64,000 bases of DNA from Methylophaga thalassica (GCF_030159795.1 NZ_BSND01000003.1:1-64000), one strand, 5' to 3'. Counted from the first letter of the stretch, positions 43,766-56,110 are shown. A program made the numbers and translations. The notes: generated by a model from the letters alone, not told the origin.

Positions 43766-44218
43766 GTGTTTCGAGGCGTGGCAACTTTCAATCTGGATGC
43801 AAAAGGGCGGATGGCTGTTCCAGCCAAGTTCCGCAAGCATCTTGACGTCTGTTGTGAAGGCCGATTAGTCATCACCATCGATCATTCTGATCATTGTTTA
43901 CAGTTGTACCCATTGCCAGAATGGGAAATTGTTGAAGAAAAACTTTCCGCATTACCCAGTTTGAATCCTCAAGTACGTCGTTTAAAAAGAATGCTTCTCG
44001 GTTATGCCACTGAATGTGAAATGGATGGCAATGGCCGTATTTTATTACCCGCTAAATTACGTGAGTTTGCAGGCCTTGATAAAAGCATGGTGATGATTGG
44101 TCAAGGTAACAAGTTTGAATTATGGAATGAGCAAACTTGGAATGAGCTCATGGATGAATGTCTAGAAGAAGATTTTGGCGAGATTTTACCGGCTGAATTA
44201 GAAAGCCTGTCGATATAA
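43766..44218 (+). CDS. mraZ: Transcriptional regulator MraZ
   Basis: A 150-residue protein with two AbrB-like DNA-binding halves ([20 protein letters not shown] and [20 protein letters not shown]). MraZ forms a ring that represses the mra promoter by binding repeated GTGGG boxes. The start is GTG at 43766, with GGGG about nine bases upstream. It is followed 10 bp later by rsmH. Confidence 0.96.
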   Translation: MFRGVATFNLDAKGRMAVPAKFRKHLDVCCEGRLVITIDHSDHCLQLYPLPEWEIVEEKLSALPSLNPQVRRLKRMLLGYATECEMDGNGRILLPAKLREFAGLDKSMVMIGQGNKFELWNEQTWNELMDECLEEDFGEILPAELESLSI

Positions 44219-44228
44219 AGGCGGAATT

Positions 44229-45167
44229 ATGACTGAGAACTACTCGGAACATCTGCCAGTCTTGTTAAGCGAGACCATACAGGGCTTGTCAGTAAAGGCA
44301 GATGGTAAATATCTAGACGCGACATTTGGTCGTGGTGGTCACAGCCGTGCCATTCTGGCATTGCTGTCTGATAACGGTCGTCTACTTGGACTGGATCGTG
44401 ATCCTCAAGCAATTAAAACCGGTTTGGCTCTGGCAGCCGAAGATCCTCGTTTCTCTATCGAGCAAGCTAATTTTTCAGAACTCAGCACGGCCGTGCATTC
44501 TCGTCTCTGGCAGGGAAGTGTTGACGGTATTCTGATGGATATCGGCGTTTCTTCACCCCAGTTGGATGATGCGGAGCGTGGTTTCAGCTTTATGAAAGAT
44601 GGTCCACTGGATATGCGCATGAATCCAGATGCAGGCATCAGTGCAGCTGAGTGGCTGGCAACTGCTGAGATGGATGAGATTGCGGATGTCATCAAAACCT
44701 TGGGTGAAGAACGTTATGGCAAGCGTATCGCCAGAGCGATTGTGGAAACCCGGGACGAAACCCCTATTATCACGACTAAACAGTTAGCAGATTTAGTCGA
44801 CAAAGCGAGTCCTTCCCGCGACAAATTCAAACATCCGGCGACCAGAACATTTCAGGCCATTCGTATCTTTATTAACAATGAGCTGGAAGAACTCACAACC
44901 GCATTAGAGCAAGCTTTGGATGTGCTAGCGGTGGGCGGTCGTTTAGCTGTCATCAGCTTCCATTCTCTTGAAGATCGCATTGTGAAGCGTTTCTTCCGTG
45001 ATGAAGCCCGGGGGGATGATTTGCCGTCTCACTTTCCCATTACCGTGGATCAATTAAATCCACGTTTGAAAGTGATTGGTAAAGCGATTAAAGCCTCAGA
45101 AGATGAGACTCGCTTAAATCCTCGTGCGCGTAGTGCTGTACTTCGTATTGCGGAGAAGTTGGCATGA
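44229..45167 (+). CDS. rsmH: 16S rRNA (cytosine-1402-N4)-methyltransferase
   Basis: A 312-residue SAM enzyme. [13 protein letters not shown] opens the protein, with the SAM motif [16 protein letters not shown], the family block [21 protein letters not shown], and [14 protein letters not shown] near the C-terminus. It methylates the base of C1402, the same nucleotide whose ribose is methylated by RsmI, also in this window. GCGGAATT precedes its ATG. It overlaps ftsL by 4 bp. Confidence 0.97.
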   Translation: MTENYSEHLPVLLSETIQGLSVKADGKYLDATFGRGGHSRAILALLSDNGRLLGLDRDPQAIKTGLALAAEDPRFSIEQANFSELSTAVHSRLWQGSVDGILMDIGVSSPQLDDAERGFSFMKDGPLDMRMNPDAGISAAEWLATAEMDEIADVIKTLGEERYGKRIARAIVETRDETPIITTKQLADLVDKASPSRDKFKHPATRTFQAIRIFINNELEELTTALEQALDVLAVGGRLAVISFHSLEDRIVKRFFRDEARGDDLPSHFPITVDQLNPRLKVIGKAIKASEDETRLNPRARSAVLRIAEKLA

Positions 45168-45457
45168 ATATAAAAGCACTGCTCGAAACCATTAAAATTG
45201 ATACGCCATTGTTTGTGATGGTTTTTGTCGTTTTGGTGTCGGCGGTAGCGGTGATTTATACCAAGCATTTGAGCCGGAACGAATTTGTGCAACTTCAACG
45301 GTTAGAAAAAGAACGTGACGCGCTGAATGAAGAGTGGGGACGCCTGCTACTGGAAGAAAGTACCTGGGCGAGTCCAAGCCGGATTGAACAGGAAGCGAAA
45401 AGCCGTTTAGGCATGGTGGTACCTAAATCAGATATGACTGTGGTGATTAAACCATGA
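45164..45457 (+). CDS. ftsL: Cell division protein FtsL
   Basis: A 97-residue bitopic protein: a short cytoplasmic tail, one membrane helix ([15 protein letters not shown], residues 19-33) and a periplasmic coiled coil ([19 protein letters not shown]). FtsL joins FtsB and FtsQ in the divisome. Position between rsmH and ftsI, with 4-bp overlaps on both sides, supports the call beyond the poor conservation typical of FtsL. Confidence 0.93.
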   Translation: MNIKALLETIKIDTPLFVMVFVVLVSAVAVIYTKHLSRNEFVQLQRLEKERDALNEEWGRLLLEESTWASPSRIEQEAKSRLGMVVPKSDMTVVIKP

Positions 45458-47157
45458 AGTATCGTGGTCAAAAAGTTCATCCAGTGGGGGCGTGGCGCCT
45501 TAATCTTGTTCGCATCATGTTTGTGTTGATGGTCGCTGGTTTATGCTGGCGTTTGGCAGATATTCAGGTCGTTAATCCAGAGTTTCTTCGTCACCAGGGT
45601 GATGCACGTCATCTTCGTCAGGTGCCTGTTGTTGCTCACCGCGGAATGATTTTGGATCGCCATGGCGAGCCTTTAGCAATTAGTACACCTGTGCATTCTG
45701 TTTGGTTGAATCCTCAGGATGTGCTTGCTACTGATCCTCGTTTACCCAAACTGGCGCAGTTACTTGGTTTATCGACACAAACTATCAGAGAAAAGATTGA
45801 ACAGAATCAATCGCGTGAATTCGTTTATTTGAAACGTCGTATCACACCTGAGCTGTCAGCCAAGGTCAAAGAGATAGGTATTCAGGGCGTAGCACTTCAA
45901 CGCGAATACAAACGTTATTATCCAGCTGGTGAAGTTGCTTCTCATATTGTCGGATTTACCAATGTTGATGATATCGGTCAGGAAGGTCTTGAGCTGACTT
46001 ATGATGCGGTTTTAACTGGCCGTCCAGGCCTGAAACGTATGGTGCGTGACAGCCGAGGTAACTATGTAGAAGGTGGGGAGCTGATTCGTCCTGCAAAATC
46101 CGGTGAGAACGTTCAGTTAAGCATTGATCTGAGATTACAGTATTTAACCTATCAGGCACTGAAAAAAGCGGTTACCGAACACCATGCCAAATCAGGTACG
46201 GCAGTTATTTTGGATACGCATACCGGTGAAGTATTGGCAATGGCAAATCAGCCATCTTATAACCCCAATAATCGAGCGGGGTTAAAACCGAGTGATTTAA
46301 GAAACCGTGCCGTCACCGATTTATTCGAACCTGGGTCGACTGTCAAACCCTTCACGGTTACCAGTGGTATCAAGTCCGGTCAGTTCGATACTACGACGAT
46401 TATTAACACGCATCCCGGTTATTACCGAGTCAGTGGTCATCCCATCAGGGATTTTCGTGATTATGGCGAAATTGATTTAGCTACCCTTATCCAGAAGTCA
46501 AGTAATGTTGGCGCCAGTAAAATAGCCCTGGCACTCGATCCGGCTAAGTTATGGCATGACTTTGCCAGTTTTGGTTTAGGTGAAGCGACCGGTGCTTACT
46601 TCCCAGGCGAAGCAATGGGCACCATGCCAGATCCACAATCATGGCGCACGCTGGATATCGCCACTATGGGGTATGGCTACGGCTTATCAACCAGTGCTAT
46701 GCAGCTTGCCAGAGCCTATACCGTGTTAGCAGATGGCGGCATTCTCAAGCCAGTGACTTTCATCAAAACAGATAAAGTGCCACAAGGCCGTCGAGAATTT
46801 TCAGCAGATATCATGCATGAAGTGGTGCAGATGATGGTGAAAGTCATTGAGCCAGGTGGGACAGCGACGCGGGCAGCAGTAGCAAATTATCATGTGGCCG
46901 GTAAAACCGGTACAGCGAAAAAAGCGATTAGCGGTGGTTACGCCGATAAACGTTATCAATCTGTCTTTGCGGGCATTATTCCTGCCTCTGCGCCTCGACT
47001 GGCGATGGTGGTGATGATTGATGAGCCTCAAGGCGAATATTACGGTGGCGCAGTTGCTGCGCCTGTGTTTGCAGAAGTGATGACCGGGGCAATGCGTTTG
47101 CTAAATATTCCCCCTGATGATTTACCGATGACCCAGATGCAGGTGGCTCACAAATGA
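45454..47157 (+). CDS. ftsI: Peptidoglycan transpeptidase FtsI (PBP3)
   Basis: A 567-residue class B penicillin-binding protein with an N-terminal membrane helix (IMFVLMVAGLCWRLA), a pedestal domain, and a transpeptidase domain with the active-site motifs STVK, SSN and KTGT. It cross-links septal peptidoglycan and works with FtsW. Overlaps ftsL and murE by 4 bp each. Confidence 0.97.
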   Translation: MKYRGQKVHPVGAWRLNLVRIMFVLMVAGLCWRLADIQVVNPEFLRHQGDARHLRQVPVVAHRGMILDRHGEPLAISTPVHSVWLNPQDVLATDPRLPKLAQLLGLSTQTIREKIEQNQSREFVYLKRRITPELSAKVKEIGIQGVALQREYKRYYPAGEVASHIVGFTNVDDIGQEGLELTYDAVLTGRPGLKRMVRDSRGNYVEGGELIRPAKSGENVQLSIDLRLQYLTYQALKKAVTEHHAKSGTAVILDTHTGEVLAMANQPSYNPNNRAGLKPSDLRNRAVTDLFEPGSTVKPFTVTSGIKSGQFDTTTIINTHPGYYRVSGHPIRDFRDYGEIDLATLIQKSSNVGASKIALALDPAKLWHDFASFGLGEATGAYFPGEAMGTMPDPQSWRTLDIATMGYGYGLSTSAMQLARAYTVLADGGILKPVTFIKTDKVPQGRREFSADIMHEVVQMMVKVIEPGGTATRAAVANYHVAGKTGTAKKAISGGYADKRYQSVFAGIIPASAPRLAMVVMIDEPQGEYYGGAVAAPVFAEVMTGAMRLLNIPPDDLPMTQMQVAHK

Positions 47158-48698
47158 TGACTTCAATCGTAAAACCTCAATCATTGATGGCATTACTTAG
47201 TGATGTTGTCGTCGATAATTCGGCCCTACAAGAATGTTCTTTGACGGACATTAGTATGGACAGCCGAAGAGTTGCTGCGGGTGGTTTATTTTTAGCCTTG
47301 GCTAAAAATACGGTCGATAGAGAAAAGCATCTTCGACAGGCTCTGGAAAAAGATATTTTTGCGGTATTGATTGATGAGCAGCAACCTCTAACCGAGACTG
47401 AGCTGGAGATGCTCAATGCAGCCGTGGTGATTGCTTACTCCGTCGACAATCTAGCTGAAAAAGCTGGGTTCATTGCAGCTCGTTTCTATGGTCATCCGTC
47501 GGCAGATATGACAGTGATTGCCGTAACCGGCACCAATGGTAAAACATCAGTAAGCCAGTTTATTGCTCAGGCGCTTGAATCGATGAATAAACCTTGCGGT
47601 GTTATTGGCACTATGGGAGCGGGGCGTCTATGTGATCTGGAAATGACTGGTATGACTACGCCTGATCCGGTCACCATGCAAAAACTGCTGGCAAGATTCC
47701 AACGTGAAGGCTGTGACTATGTAGCATTGGAAGCCTCATCACATGCGCTTGCACAAGGCCGTTTAAACAGTGTCGAGATTAATATTGCTGTACTGACCAA
47801 CCTCAGTCGTGATCATCTTGATTACCATAAGACTATGGCCAATTATGCCGCAGCTAAAAAACGGTTATTTGATATGGATAGCGTGCAATATGCCGTCATT
47901 AATGCGGATGATGCTTTTGGTACCGATGTCATTTCAAAACTCAGAAAAAATGTAGCGTTGTTAACCTACGGTGATGCTGAAAACCAGGTCAATATTCGTG
48001 CTGAACATATTTCATACAAACGTGACGGAGTGGCGTTTGATGCCCGGGTCAATGACAAATCTGTAGCAGTCAACTTACCCGTTTTAGGTGAGTTTAATGT
48101 CGATAATATCCTGGCGGCAATCGGGGTATTAACTGCACTGGGACTGGACACAGAACAATGTCGCGATGCTATTAATCAGTGTCAGGCGGTGAGTGGTCGT
48201 ATGCAAACCTATACTCAGGCAGGCCAACCCACCGTTGTGATTGACTATGCCCACACTCCTGATGCTTTACATCAGGCATTAAGAACACTGCAGGTACATT
48301 TACCTGATGCGGGTCAGCTTTGGTGTGTGTTTGGCTGTGGTGGTGATCGCGATAGAGGTAAGCGCCCACTTATGGGTAAAGTCGCTGAACGTGAGGCTGA
48401 TCAGGTCATCGTCACAGATGATAATCCACGTACAGAAGATCATTTGCTCATTATCGAAGACATTCTGGCTGGCTGTGATGAGCCTCAAAAAATTCGTGTC
48501 GAACTTGATCGTAAGTTAGCGATTACCTATGCGATAAATCATGCCGAAGCAAAAGATATCGTCTTAGTAGCGGGTAAGGGCCATGAGTCCTATCAGGAAA
48601 TCAATCATGTGCGTTATCCATTCAGTGATGCGACGGTAGTGACGGCTGTATTTGACGCTCAGGCAAATGGCATTAAAAACGTGGTGGGAGGACATTAA
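47154..48698 (+). CDS. murE: UDP-MurNAc-L-Ala-D-Glu:meso-diaminopimelate ligase
   Basis: A 514-residue Mur ligase with ATP loop VTGTNGKTS, ligase motif DYAHTPDAL and the amino-acid-specificity motif DNPR (in TDDNPRTED). DNPR marks meso-diaminopimelate-adding MurE, so the wall is expected to be the Gram-negative DAP type. It overlaps ftsI by 4 bp and murF by 1 bp. Confidence 0.97.
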   Translation: MMTSIVKPQSLMALLSDVVVDNSALQECSLTDISMDSRRVAAGGLFLALAKNTVDREKHLRQALEKDIFAVLIDEQQPLTETELEMLNAAVVIAYSVDNLAEKAGFIAARFYGHPSADMTVIAVTGTNGKTSVSQFIAQALESMNKPCGVIGTMGAGRLCDLEMTGMTTPDPVTMQKLLARFQREGCDYVALEASSHALAQGRLNSVEINIAVLTNLSRDHLDYHKTMANYAAAKKRLFDMDSVQYAVINADDAFGTDVISKLRKNVALLTYGDAENQVNIRAEHISYKRDGVAFDARVNDKSVAVNLPVLGEFNVDNILAAIGVLTALGLDTEQCRDAINQCQAVSGRMQTYTQAGQPTVVIDYAHTPDALHQALRTLQVHLPDAGQLWCVFGCGGDRDRGKRPLMGKVAEREADQVIVTDDNPRTEDHLLIIEDILAGCDEPQKIRVELDRKLAITYAINHAEAKDIVLVAGKGHESYQEINHVRYPFSDATVVTAVFDAQANGIKNVVGGH

Positions 48699-50050
48699 TG
48701 GGTCTGCAACTGCCACTTAAACAGATTGCTGAAATTATCGCAGCTGATATGCCGGTCGTTGATGCTACCGTTACTGGTGCGGTGATTGATTCACGTAAGG
48801 TAACACCGGGTGATTTGTTTATTGCCTTTAAAGGTGAACATGTTGATGGTCACGCGTATATAGCCAAAGCTAGAGAAAACGGTGCTATCGCGGCATTAGT
48901 CAGTGAATATCAGGATGATGAATTACCACAGATTAAGGTCGATGATGTCCGCGTCGCATTTGGGCAGATCGCCCGGGCCTGGTTAGCTGAATGCAAAGCA
49001 AAAGTGGTTGCTATCACAGGCAGTAATGGCAAAACCAGTTTGAAAGAAATGGTTAAAGCTATCTTGTCAGAAGTGGGTACTGTATCGGCAACACAGGGTA
49101 ATTTGAATAATGATCTGGGTGTACCGTTAACCGTTTGTCGAATCGACAAAAATGATGATTATGCTGTGATCGAGATGGGCACCAATCATCCTGGTGAAAT
49201 TGCTTATCTGATGAGCATCGTGTCACCTGATGTGTCAGTTATCAATAATATTGCTTCAGCTCATCTTGAAGGATTGGGTAGTGAAGAAGGCATTGCCAAA
49301 GAAAAAGGCAGTATCTATCAGGGCTTGAAGCAAAACGGTGTAGCTGTAGTGAATGCGGATATGCCTTATGACACAATCTGGCAACCTTTAATTGCTGATA
49401 GAAAAACTATTCGGTTTGCACTGCAAAATAATGCGGATATTCATGCTGAATATATTCAGCCAGAACCCGCTTCTAGTCATTTCCTGGTGCATATCGACGG
49501 TGTAAACCATCACATGACTTTACCTCTGCCGGGATTGCATAACGTCAGCAATGCATTGGCAGCTATCGCTGTGAGTGTTGCCCTAGATATTCCGGTTGAT
49601 GCCATGGTGCGTGGGCTGAACAAAATACAAGCAGTGCCCCATCGACTACAAATGCGTAAAGGCTTGTCAGACAGCCGTTTAATTGATGATACCTACAATG
49701 CTAATCCCGGCTCATATCTTCGGGCCTTAGAAACCTTAGCTGGATTTCAAGAACCGCGTTGGCTGGTACTCGGTGATTTTGGTGAGTTGGGTGAAGAGGC
49801 TGATGCCATCCATCAAACCATGGGATTACAAGCGAAATCTGCTGGTGTGACGACATTATTTACGGTCGGAGAAAAAAGCCAACTGGCGGCAGCCGCGTTT
49901 GGTGATAACGCTATTCATTTTGAGGATGTACAAACATTGCAACAGCTTTTGCAAAACACACTAACTGCAGATGTGACTTGTTTAATTAAAGGATCACGCT
50001 TTATGCAACTCGACAAACTGGCCGATGCGCTGGTAGCGGAGGCACAGTAA
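48698..50050 (+). CDS. murF: UDP-MurNAc-tripeptide:D-Ala-D-Ala ligase
   Basis: A 450-residue Mur ligase. The N-terminal domain has [22 protein letters not shown]; the ATP loop is [19 protein letters not shown] is the ligase motif. It adds the D-alanyl-D-alanine made by Ddl, encoded further along the cluster. It shares single bases with murE and mraY. Confidence 0.97.
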   Translation: MGLQLPLKQIAEIIAADMPVVDATVTGAVIDSRKVTPGDLFIAFKGEHVDGHAYIAKARENGAIAALVSEYQDDELPQIKVDDVRVAFGQIARAWLAECKAKVVAITGSNGKTSLKEMVKAILSEVGTVSATQGNLNNDLGVPLTVCRIDKNDDYAVIEMGTNHPGEIAYLMSIVSPDVSVINNIASAHLEGLGSEEGIAKEKGSIYQGLKQNGVAVVNADMPYDTIWQPLIADRKTIRFALQNNADIHAEYIQPEPASSHFLVHIDGVNHHMTLPLPGLHNVSNALAAIAVSVALDIPVDAMVRGLNKIQAVPHRLQMRKGLSDSRLIDDTYNANPGSYLRALETLAGFQEPRWLVLGDFGELGEEADAIHQTMGLQAKSAGVTTLFTVGEKSQLAAAAFGDNAIHFEDVQTLQQLLQNTLTADVTCLIKGSRFMQLDKLADALVAEAQ

Positions 50051-51132
50051 TGCTGTTGTTATTAAGTGATTACCTAAGCCAGTTCTACAGTGGGTTTAGT
50101 GTTTTCCAATACCTGACCTTAAGAGCCATTCTCGGGGTGATGACAGCACTTGGTATTGCCTTGATTATTGGCCCAACCATGATTCGCCATTTGAGTTTCA
50201 GACAGATTGGTCAGGTGGTTAGACAAGATGGTCCTGAATCACATTTCAGTAAGAAGGGCACACCTACGATGGGGGGGGCGCTGATTCTGGTGGCTATTGC
50301 CGTGAGTACATTACTGTGGGCTGATTTATCCAATCGCTACATCTGGGTCGTACTGATTATCACTCTGGCTTTTGGTTTGATTGGTTTTGTTGACGATTAC
50401 ATCAAATTAGTCCGTCAGGATCCACGTGGTTTAATCAGTCGCTACAAATACTTCTGGCAGTCTGTGTTTGGTGGCGGTGCTGCCGTATTTTTATATATGA
50501 CGACCACCGTGCCGGCTGAAACGCAACTCATCGTACCGTTTGTCAAAGAGATTGTTATTCCTCTGGGTGGCTGGTACATGCTGCTGACTTATTTAGTGAT
50601 TGTTGGCAGTAGTAATGCGGTCAATTTAACTGATGGTTTAGATGGTCTGGCGATTATGCCGACAGTAATGGTAGCAGCTGCGCTGGGTCTGTTTAGTTAT
50701 GTCGGTGGCCATTTTGAGTTTGCCACCTACCTGCAAATTCCTTTTATCCCAAGTGCGGGCGAACTTGTTGTCTTTTGTGCGGCAATGGTGGGCGCCGGAC
50801 TTGGCTTCCTCTGGTTTAACACTTATCCAGCACAAGTCTTTATGGGCGATGTCGGTGCTTTAGCACTTGGCGCGGCATTAGGCACGGTTGCCGTATTGGT
50901 CAGACAGGAGTTGGTTTTACTCATCATGGGCGGTGTGTTTGTTATTGAAACACTGTCCGTAATGATTCAAGTGGGCTCATACAAATTACGTGGTAAACGC
51001 GTGTTTCTTATGGCACCGATTCATCATCACTATGAACTGAAAGGCTGGCCGGAACCTCGCATTATTGTGCGGTTTTGGATTGTCACTGTGTTCCTGGTGT
51101 TGATTGGTTTAGCGACGTTGAAAATACGATGA
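50050..51132 (+). CDS. mraY: Phospho-MurNAc-pentapeptide transferase
   Basis: A 360-residue membrane enzyme with ten likely membrane segments. The catalytic residues are in [13 protein letters not shown] and the [10 protein letters not shown] block; the histidine-rich motif [14 protein letters not shown] is close to the C-terminus. It makes lipid I from undecaprenyl phosphate. It overlaps murF by 1 bp and murD by 4 bp. Confidence 0.98.
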   Translation: MLLLLSDYLSQFYSGFSVFQYLTLRAILGVMTALGIALIIGPTMIRHLSFRQIGQVVRQDGPESHFSKKGTPTMGGALILVAIAVSTLLWADLSNRYIWVVLIITLAFGLIGFVDDYIKLVRQDPRGLISRYKYFWQSVFGGGAAVFLYMTTTVPAETQLIVPFVKEIVIPLGGWYMLLTYLVIVGSSNAVNLTDGLDGLAIMPTVMVAAALGLFSYVGGHFEFATYLQIPFIPSAGELVVFCAAMVGAGLGFLWFNTYPAQVFMGDVGALALGAALGTVAVLVRQELVLLIMGGVFVIETLSVMIQVGSYKLRGKRVFLMAPIHHHYELKGWPEPRIIVRFWIVTVFLVLIGLATLKIR

Positions 51133-52484
51133 CATACGGCATGAATAGTCTTTCACATAAAAATTGCCTGATTATCGGTCTGGGTCAGACAGGGCTTTCG
51201 TGCGCGCGATTTTTAGCCAACAGAGCTTTGGGTATTGCCATCATGGATACGCGTGAGAATCCACCCTCTGTGCAGGAGGTGAAAAATGAGTATCCACAAG
51301 TATTAATTAAAACGGGTGGGCTGGACCAAGACTGGTTATTAAAAGCGGATCTTATTGTTCTGAGTCCAGGGATTGACCCACGTTTACCTGAAATTGAAAT
51401 AGCACGTCAGGCGGGCATTGAGATTGTCGGTGATATTGAGCTGTTTGCCCGTTATGCTGATGCTCCTGTTGTGGCCATAACGGGCTCCAATGGTAAAAGC
51501 ACCGTCACCACCTTACTTGCTTTGATGGCTCAGGTGTCGGGAAAAATAGTACGTGCCGGTGGTAATTTAGGTACGCCAGCATTAGATCTGCTGGAAGAGT
51601 CTGCACCTGATTTTTATATTCTGGAGCTATCAAGTTTCCAATTAGAAACGGTACGTTCCTTAAATGCGTTTGCGGCTGTGGTACTTAATGTCAGTCCTGA
51701 TCACATGGATCGTTATGATTCGCTGGAAGCATATCAGCGGGCGAAACAAACCATCTTTAATGGTGATGGCGTCATGGTCATTAATCAGGATGACCCCATT
51801 GTTAATGACATGCGTCAATCTGGCCGAAATACTATCGGATTCAGTTTGAAACAATCCCATGGGGTGGATTTCGGTTTAATGGAAGCTGACGGGCAAACCT
51901 GGTTAGCGGAAGGTGAATATCCGTTACTGCCGGTTGAGCAAATGAAAATTGTCGGTTCACATAATATCGCTAATGCGTTGGCTGCCTTAGCACTTGGCTC
52001 AGCCATGGCCTTACCCATGTCGTCCATGTTATCGGCTTTACGTGAATATAAAGGTCTGCCACACCGTTGCCGATTAGTCAGACAGCTCAATGGTATTCGT
52101 TGGTTTAATGATTCTAAAGCAACCAATGTGGGTGCCTGTGTGGCAGCCATTAATGGGCTTGCCGGATCAGGCAATATTATTCTGATTGCTGGTGGTGTAG
52201 GTAAAGATCAGGACTTTTCAGAGCTGACGTCAGCCTTAAAACAGTCGGTTAAAGCCGTGGTGTTGATGGGGGTTGATGCCGATAAGATTGCAAAAGTGAT
52301 TCCGCCTGGTGTTGAGCAAATTCAAGCAAGCGACATGGCTGATGCAGTAAAAATCGCACAGTCGATCGCCAGTGAGGGTGACAATGTTCTGCTTTCACCG
52401 GCTTGTGCCAGCTTTGATATGTTCAGCAGTTATGCCGACCGTGGCAATTCATTTGAACAAGCCGTCAGGGAGATTGCAGCATGA
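51129..52484 (+). CDS. murD: UDP-MurNAc-L-alanine:D-glutamate ligase
   Basis: A 451-residue Mur ligase. It begins with a Rossmann-like segment ([18 protein letters not shown]), has the ATP loop [10 protein letters not shown] and the ligase motif [13 protein letters not shown] start it at the ATG at 51129, which forms ATGA with the mraY stop; the open frame runs further upstream inside mraY, without a ribosome site. It overlaps ftsW by 4 bp. Confidence 0.96.
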   Translation: MTYGMNSLSHKNCLIIGLGQTGLSCARFLANRALGIAIMDTRENPPSVQEVKNEYPQVLIKTGGLDQDWLLKADLIVLSPGIDPRLPEIEIARQAGIEIVGDIELFARYADAPVVAITGSNGKSTVTTLLALMAQVSGKIVRAGGNLGTPALDLLEESAPDFYILELSSFQLETVRSLNAFAAVVLNVSPDHMDRYDSLEAYQRAKQTIFNGDGVMVINQDDPIVNDMRQSGRNTIGFSLKQSHGVDFGLMEADGQTWLAEGEYPLLPVEQMKIVGSHNIANALAALALGSAMALPMSSMLSALREYKGLPHRCRLVRQLNGIRWFNDSKATNVGACVAAINGLAGSGNIILIAGGVGKDQDFSELTSALKQSVKAVVLMGVDADKIAKVIPPGVEQIQASDMADAVKIAQSIASEGDNVLLSPACASFDMFSSYADRGNSFEQAVREIAA

Positions 52485-53620
52485 GTGATTCATCACTGCA
52501 ATTCGATAAAAGCTTACTGTTTGCCACAGGCGCTTTGCTGTTTATCGGTCTGGTGATGGTCTGTTCAGCCTCTATCACGGTTGCAGATAGTCGCCTCGAA
52601 CAACCGCTTTACTTTTTTATTCGTCAGTTTGCATTTGCGATGGTGGGACTGGCTGTGGCCTGGGCGTTTATTTCTGTGCGTTTAGCCGTGTGGCAGCGTA
52701 TTGCACCACAACTGTTGATGGCCGGGGTAGCGATGCTGATCATGGTATTAATCCCTGGCATTGGTCGTGAAGTGAATGGTAGCTCTCGTTGGTTACCGTT
52801 GGGACCTGTGAATTTACAGGTAGCAGAATTGATTAAATTGTTTGCGATTATCTATATCGCTGACTATTTACAGCGTCACCATGGTCAGTTGCATGTGTCA
52901 TTCTTAAAAGTCTTAGCGCCACTTACACTTTTGGGCGTTGCTGCATTGTTACTTTTATTACAGCCAGATATGGGCTCAATGGTGGTCATTATGTCTACCG
53001 TTTTGGCTATGTTGTTTTTGGGTGGTGCACGACTGGATGTATTCGCCACCTTGATTGGTGTGATGGGCATGCTGTTTGCGATGCTGGTGTGGATTGCACC
53101 TTATCGGCTTGAACGTTTACAGAGTTTTATGGACCCATGGGCTGATCCCTTCGGCAGCGGTTTTCAGTTAACACAGGCGTTGATCGCATTCGGCCGTGGC
53201 GATTGGTTCGGCGTTGGTCTTGGCAGCAGTATGCAGAAATTATTTTATTTACCAGAAGCGCATACCGACTTTCTCTATTCGATCATTGCTGAAGAATTGG
53301 GCTTAGTAGGGGCATTAACAGTGATCGTGCTGTTTTTTGTCTTTATCTGGCGAGCTTTAGCGATTGGTCGTGCAGCAGAGCAGGCTGGACAAGTTTTTGG
53401 TGCACAGATCGCTTATGGAATCGGTATTTGGTTAGGTTTACAGGCTTGCGTCAATATTGGCGTCAATATGGGAGCTTTACCGACAAAAGGACTAACACTG
53501 CCTTTGATGAGTTATGGCGGTAGTAGTTTAGTGATTGTCTGTGCAGCGATTGCATTGTTATTCCGTGTAGATATGGAAACACGAGTACCTGAAAAAGCCT
53601 CAGCGAGGATCAGACGATGA
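52481..53620 (+). CDS. ftsW: Septal peptidoglycan glycosyltransferase FtsW
   Basis: A 379-residue SEDS-family membrane protein with about ten segments. The family blocks are PLGPVNLQVAELIKL, FQLTQALIAFGRGDWFGVGLG, HTDFLYSIIAEELG and LMSYGGSS. It polymerises septal glycan strands with FtsI. Overlaps of 4 bp on both sides. Confidence 0.97.
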   Translation: MSDSSLQFDKSLLFATGALLFIGLVMVCSASITVADSRLEQPLYFFIRQFAFAMVGLAVAWAFISVRLAVWQRIAPQLLMAGVAMLIMVLIPGIGREVNGSSRWLPLGPVNLQVAELIKLFAIIYIADYLQRHHGQLHVSFLKVLAPLTLLGVAALLLLLQPDMGSMVVIMSTVLAMLFLGGARLDVFATLIGVMGMLFAMLVWIAPYRLERLQSFMDPWADPFGSGFQLTQALIAFGRGDWFGVGLGSSMQKLFYLPEAHTDFLYSIIAEELGLVGALTVIVLFFVFIWRALAIGRAAEQAGQVFGAQIAYGIGIWLGLQACVNIGVNMGALPTKGLTLPLMSYGGSSLVIVCAAIALLFRVDMETRVPEKASARIRR

Positions 53621-54693
53621 AAAGAGTCATGATCATGGCAGGCGGTACAGGTGGGCATGTTTTCCCGGCGCTCGCGGTGGCAGATGAATTGCGTCAAAGA
53701 GATGTTGAAGTGTCATGGATTGGCACTGCTCATGGTATTGAGGCGAAATTAGTGCCCGCTGCCGGTTATTTATTATCTGAAATTAAAGTCAAAGGCTTAC
53801 GTGGAAACGGTGCGTTGGGTTGGTTGATGGCACCATTTAAAGTTGTCAAAGCTGTTCTGGAAGCCCGTTCGCTTATCCGTGAGTTAAAACCGGATGTGGT
53901 AATGGGCTTGGGTGGCTTTGCCTCTGGCCCAGGTGGTCTGGCTGCATGGCTGATGGGTAAACCGTTAATTATCCATGAACAAAATGCGATCCCGGGCCTG
54001 ACTAATCGTTTATTAGCAAAACTGGCAGACAAAGTGCTGACGGGTTTCCCTGATAGTTTTGATAAAAAAATCGATGCTGAATGGGTGGGTAATCCGGTGA
54101 GAAAAATGATTGAAGATTTGCCAATGCCTCATCTTCGTCAGACAGAAAAAACAGGCCGCTTAAAACTCTTAGTATTAGGCGGAAGCCTGGGCGCACGCTC
54201 ATTGAATACTTATGTACCGAAAGCCTTAGCCAAAATATCGGCTGAACATCGTCCAGAAGTGATTCATCAATGTGGTAGCAAACACAGCGATGATTGCCGT
54301 CAGTCATATAAAGACGCGGGTGTCGAGGCGGACGTTAAAGAATTTATTGAAGATATGGCCGAAGCCTATGCCTGGGCTGATTTAGTGATATGTCGTGCTG
54401 GCGCACTGACTGTTGCTGAAGTCGCTGCAGCAGGTATTGCATCAATTTTAGTGCCTTATCCGCACGCCGTAGATGATCACCAAACCCACAATGCCGCTGT
54501 TCTGGTTGATGCTAATGCGGCCATTTTAATGGCTGATCACAGCTTAGATGCTGATGTGATTGCCAACACCATCCGCCGACTGGATGGCGATAGAGAAGGA
54601 TTGTTGAACATGGCAAACGCGGCAAGACAAGTCGCAAAAATGGGTACAGCGGCTTATATCGCAGATTTATGTATGGAGGCCGCAAATGGATAG
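53617..54693 (+). CDS. murG: UDP-GlcNAc:lipid I N-acetylglucosaminyltransferase
   Basis: A 358-residue GT-B glycosyltransferase. The N-terminal G-loop is [15 protein letters not shown], then [11 protein letters not shown] and [14 protein letters not shown], with the donor-binding [15 protein letters not shown] in the second domain. It makes lipid II at the inner membrane. It overlaps ftsW by 4 bp and murC by 8 bp. Confidence 0.98.
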   Translation: MKRVMIMAGGTGGHVFPALAVADELRQRDVEVSWIGTAHGIEAKLVPAAGYLLSEIKVKGLRGNGALGWLMAPFKVVKAVLEARSLIRELKPDVVMGLGGFASGPGGLAAWLMGKPLIIHEQNAIPGLTNRLLAKLADKVLTGFPDSFDKKIDAEWVGNPVRKMIEDLPMPHLRQTEKTGRLKLLVLGGSLGARSLNTYVPKALAKISAEHRPEVIHQCGSKHSDDCRQSYKDAGVEADVKEFIEDMAEAYAWADLVICRAGALTVAEVAAAGIASILVPYPHAVDDHQTHNAAVLVDANAAILMADHSLDADVIANTIRRLDGDREGLLNMANAARQVAKMGTAAYIADLCMEAANG

Positions 54694-56110
54694 ACTGACC
54701 TCAGCTATGCAAAGTCGCGTGAAGCATATCCACTTCATCGGTATCGGTGGGGTAGGCATGGGTGGTATTGCCGAAGTCTTGTTAAACCTTGGCTATCAGG
54801 TGAGTGGTAGTGATTTAGCTGAAAACAGCCTGATCAAACACCTTCGTAGTCTGGGCGCGACCATTATGATTGGTCATGATGCATCCTATCTTGAAGGCGC
54901 TGATGTGGTGGTGGTGACTACCGCCGTCAATTCAGACAATGTTGAGCTGATTGCGGCGAGAGAGCAGTTAATTCCTGTCGTGCCAAGAGCTGAAATGCTG
55001 GCTGAGCTGATGCGGTTCAGTTATGGCATCGCGGTGGCCGGCACGCATGGTAAAACCACAACAACCAGTTTGATCGCTGCTTTGTTAAGTGAAGGCGAAC
55101 TGGATCCCACATTTGTTATTGGCGGACGTTTAAACAGTGCAGGCAGTAATGCCCGATTAGGCACTGGGCGTTATCTGGTGGCTGAGGCAGATGAAAGTGA
55201 TGCCTCATTCCTATATCTGCAACCGATGATTGCTGTTGTTACCAATATTGATGAAGATCATATGGCGACGTATGACGGCGACTTTGGCAAGTTAAAAGCC
55301 ACCTTTATTGAATTTCTGCATCATTTGCCATTCTATGGTTTGGCTGTTTTGTGTCTGGACGATCCCGTCATTCAATCTTTATTAGCCGATGTTACCAGAC
55401 CGTTCATTACCTACGGCCAGAATGAAGAGGCTGATTATCAGTTAGTTGAACTCACTCAGCATCAGGGCCAAAGCTTTTTCACCGTTGTTGAGAAACGCTC
55501 AGGGCAGAGCTTCCCTGTGACGCTGAATATGCCTGGTTTACATAATGCGCTAAACGCAACGGCAGCTATGGCTGTGGCGCGTAACCTTGATGTCAGCGTC
55601 AACGATTGCCAAAGAGCCTTATTGAAATTTGATGGTGTTGGCCGTCGCTTCAATTTATTAGGTCAGGTCAAAGCCGGACAAGGTCAGGCCATGCTTATTG
55701 ATGATTATGGGCATCATCCAACGGAGATTGCCGCTACGTTGGCAGCTACCCGTGGTGGTTGGCCAAATAATCGTTTGGTGTTGGTATTCCAACCTCACCG
55801 TTACACACGTACACGCGATTTATTTGAAGATTTTGCCCACGTATTGTCCAGTGTGGATGTCCTGGTGGTATTAGAAGTGTATCCCGCTGGTGAAGCAAAA
55901 ATTGCTGGTGCGGACTCTCGTAGTTTATGCCGTGCTATTCGTTTACGTGGTCAGGTTGAGCCGGTTTTTGCAGAAGATAAAGAGGCTTTATACAGCTTAT
56001 TACCAGGCTTATTGGAAGACGGTGATGTGTTGTTGACCTTAGGTGCCGGTGATATTGGTCGTATGGCGCAGGCCTTGCCCGAGATATTAAATGATGGGGG
56101 TGCTGAATGA
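54686..56110 (+). CDS. murC: UDP-MurNAc:L-alanine ligase
   Basis: A 474-residue Mur ligase with [17 protein letters not shown] at the N-terminus, the ATP loop [21 protein letters not shown] and the ligase motif [10 protein letters not shown]. It adds the first amino acid of the stem peptide. It overlaps murG by 8 bp and murB by 4 bp. Confidence 0.98.
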   Translation: MDRLTSAMQSRVKHIHFIGIGGVGMGGIAEVLLNLGYQVSGSDLAENSLIKHLRSLGATIMIGHDASYLEGADVVVVTTAVNSDNVELIAAREQLIPVVPRAEMLAELMRFSYGIAVAGTHGKTTTTSLIAALLSEGELDPTFVIGGRLNSAGSNARLGTGRYLVAEADESDASFLYLQPMIAVVTNIDEDHMATYDGDFGKLKATFIEFLHHLPFYGLAVLCLDDPVIQSLLADVTRPFITYGQNEEADYQLVELTQHQGQSFFTVVEKRSGQSFPVTLNMPGLHNALNATAAMAVARNLDVSVNDCQRALLKFDGVGRRFNLLGQVKAGQGQAMLIDDYGHHPTEIAATLAATRGGWPNNRLVLVFQPHRYTRTRDLFEDFAHVLSSVDVLVVLEVYPAGEAKIAGADSRSLCRAIRLRGQVEPVFAEDKEALYSLLPGLLEDGDVLLTLGAGDIGRMAQALPEILNDGGAE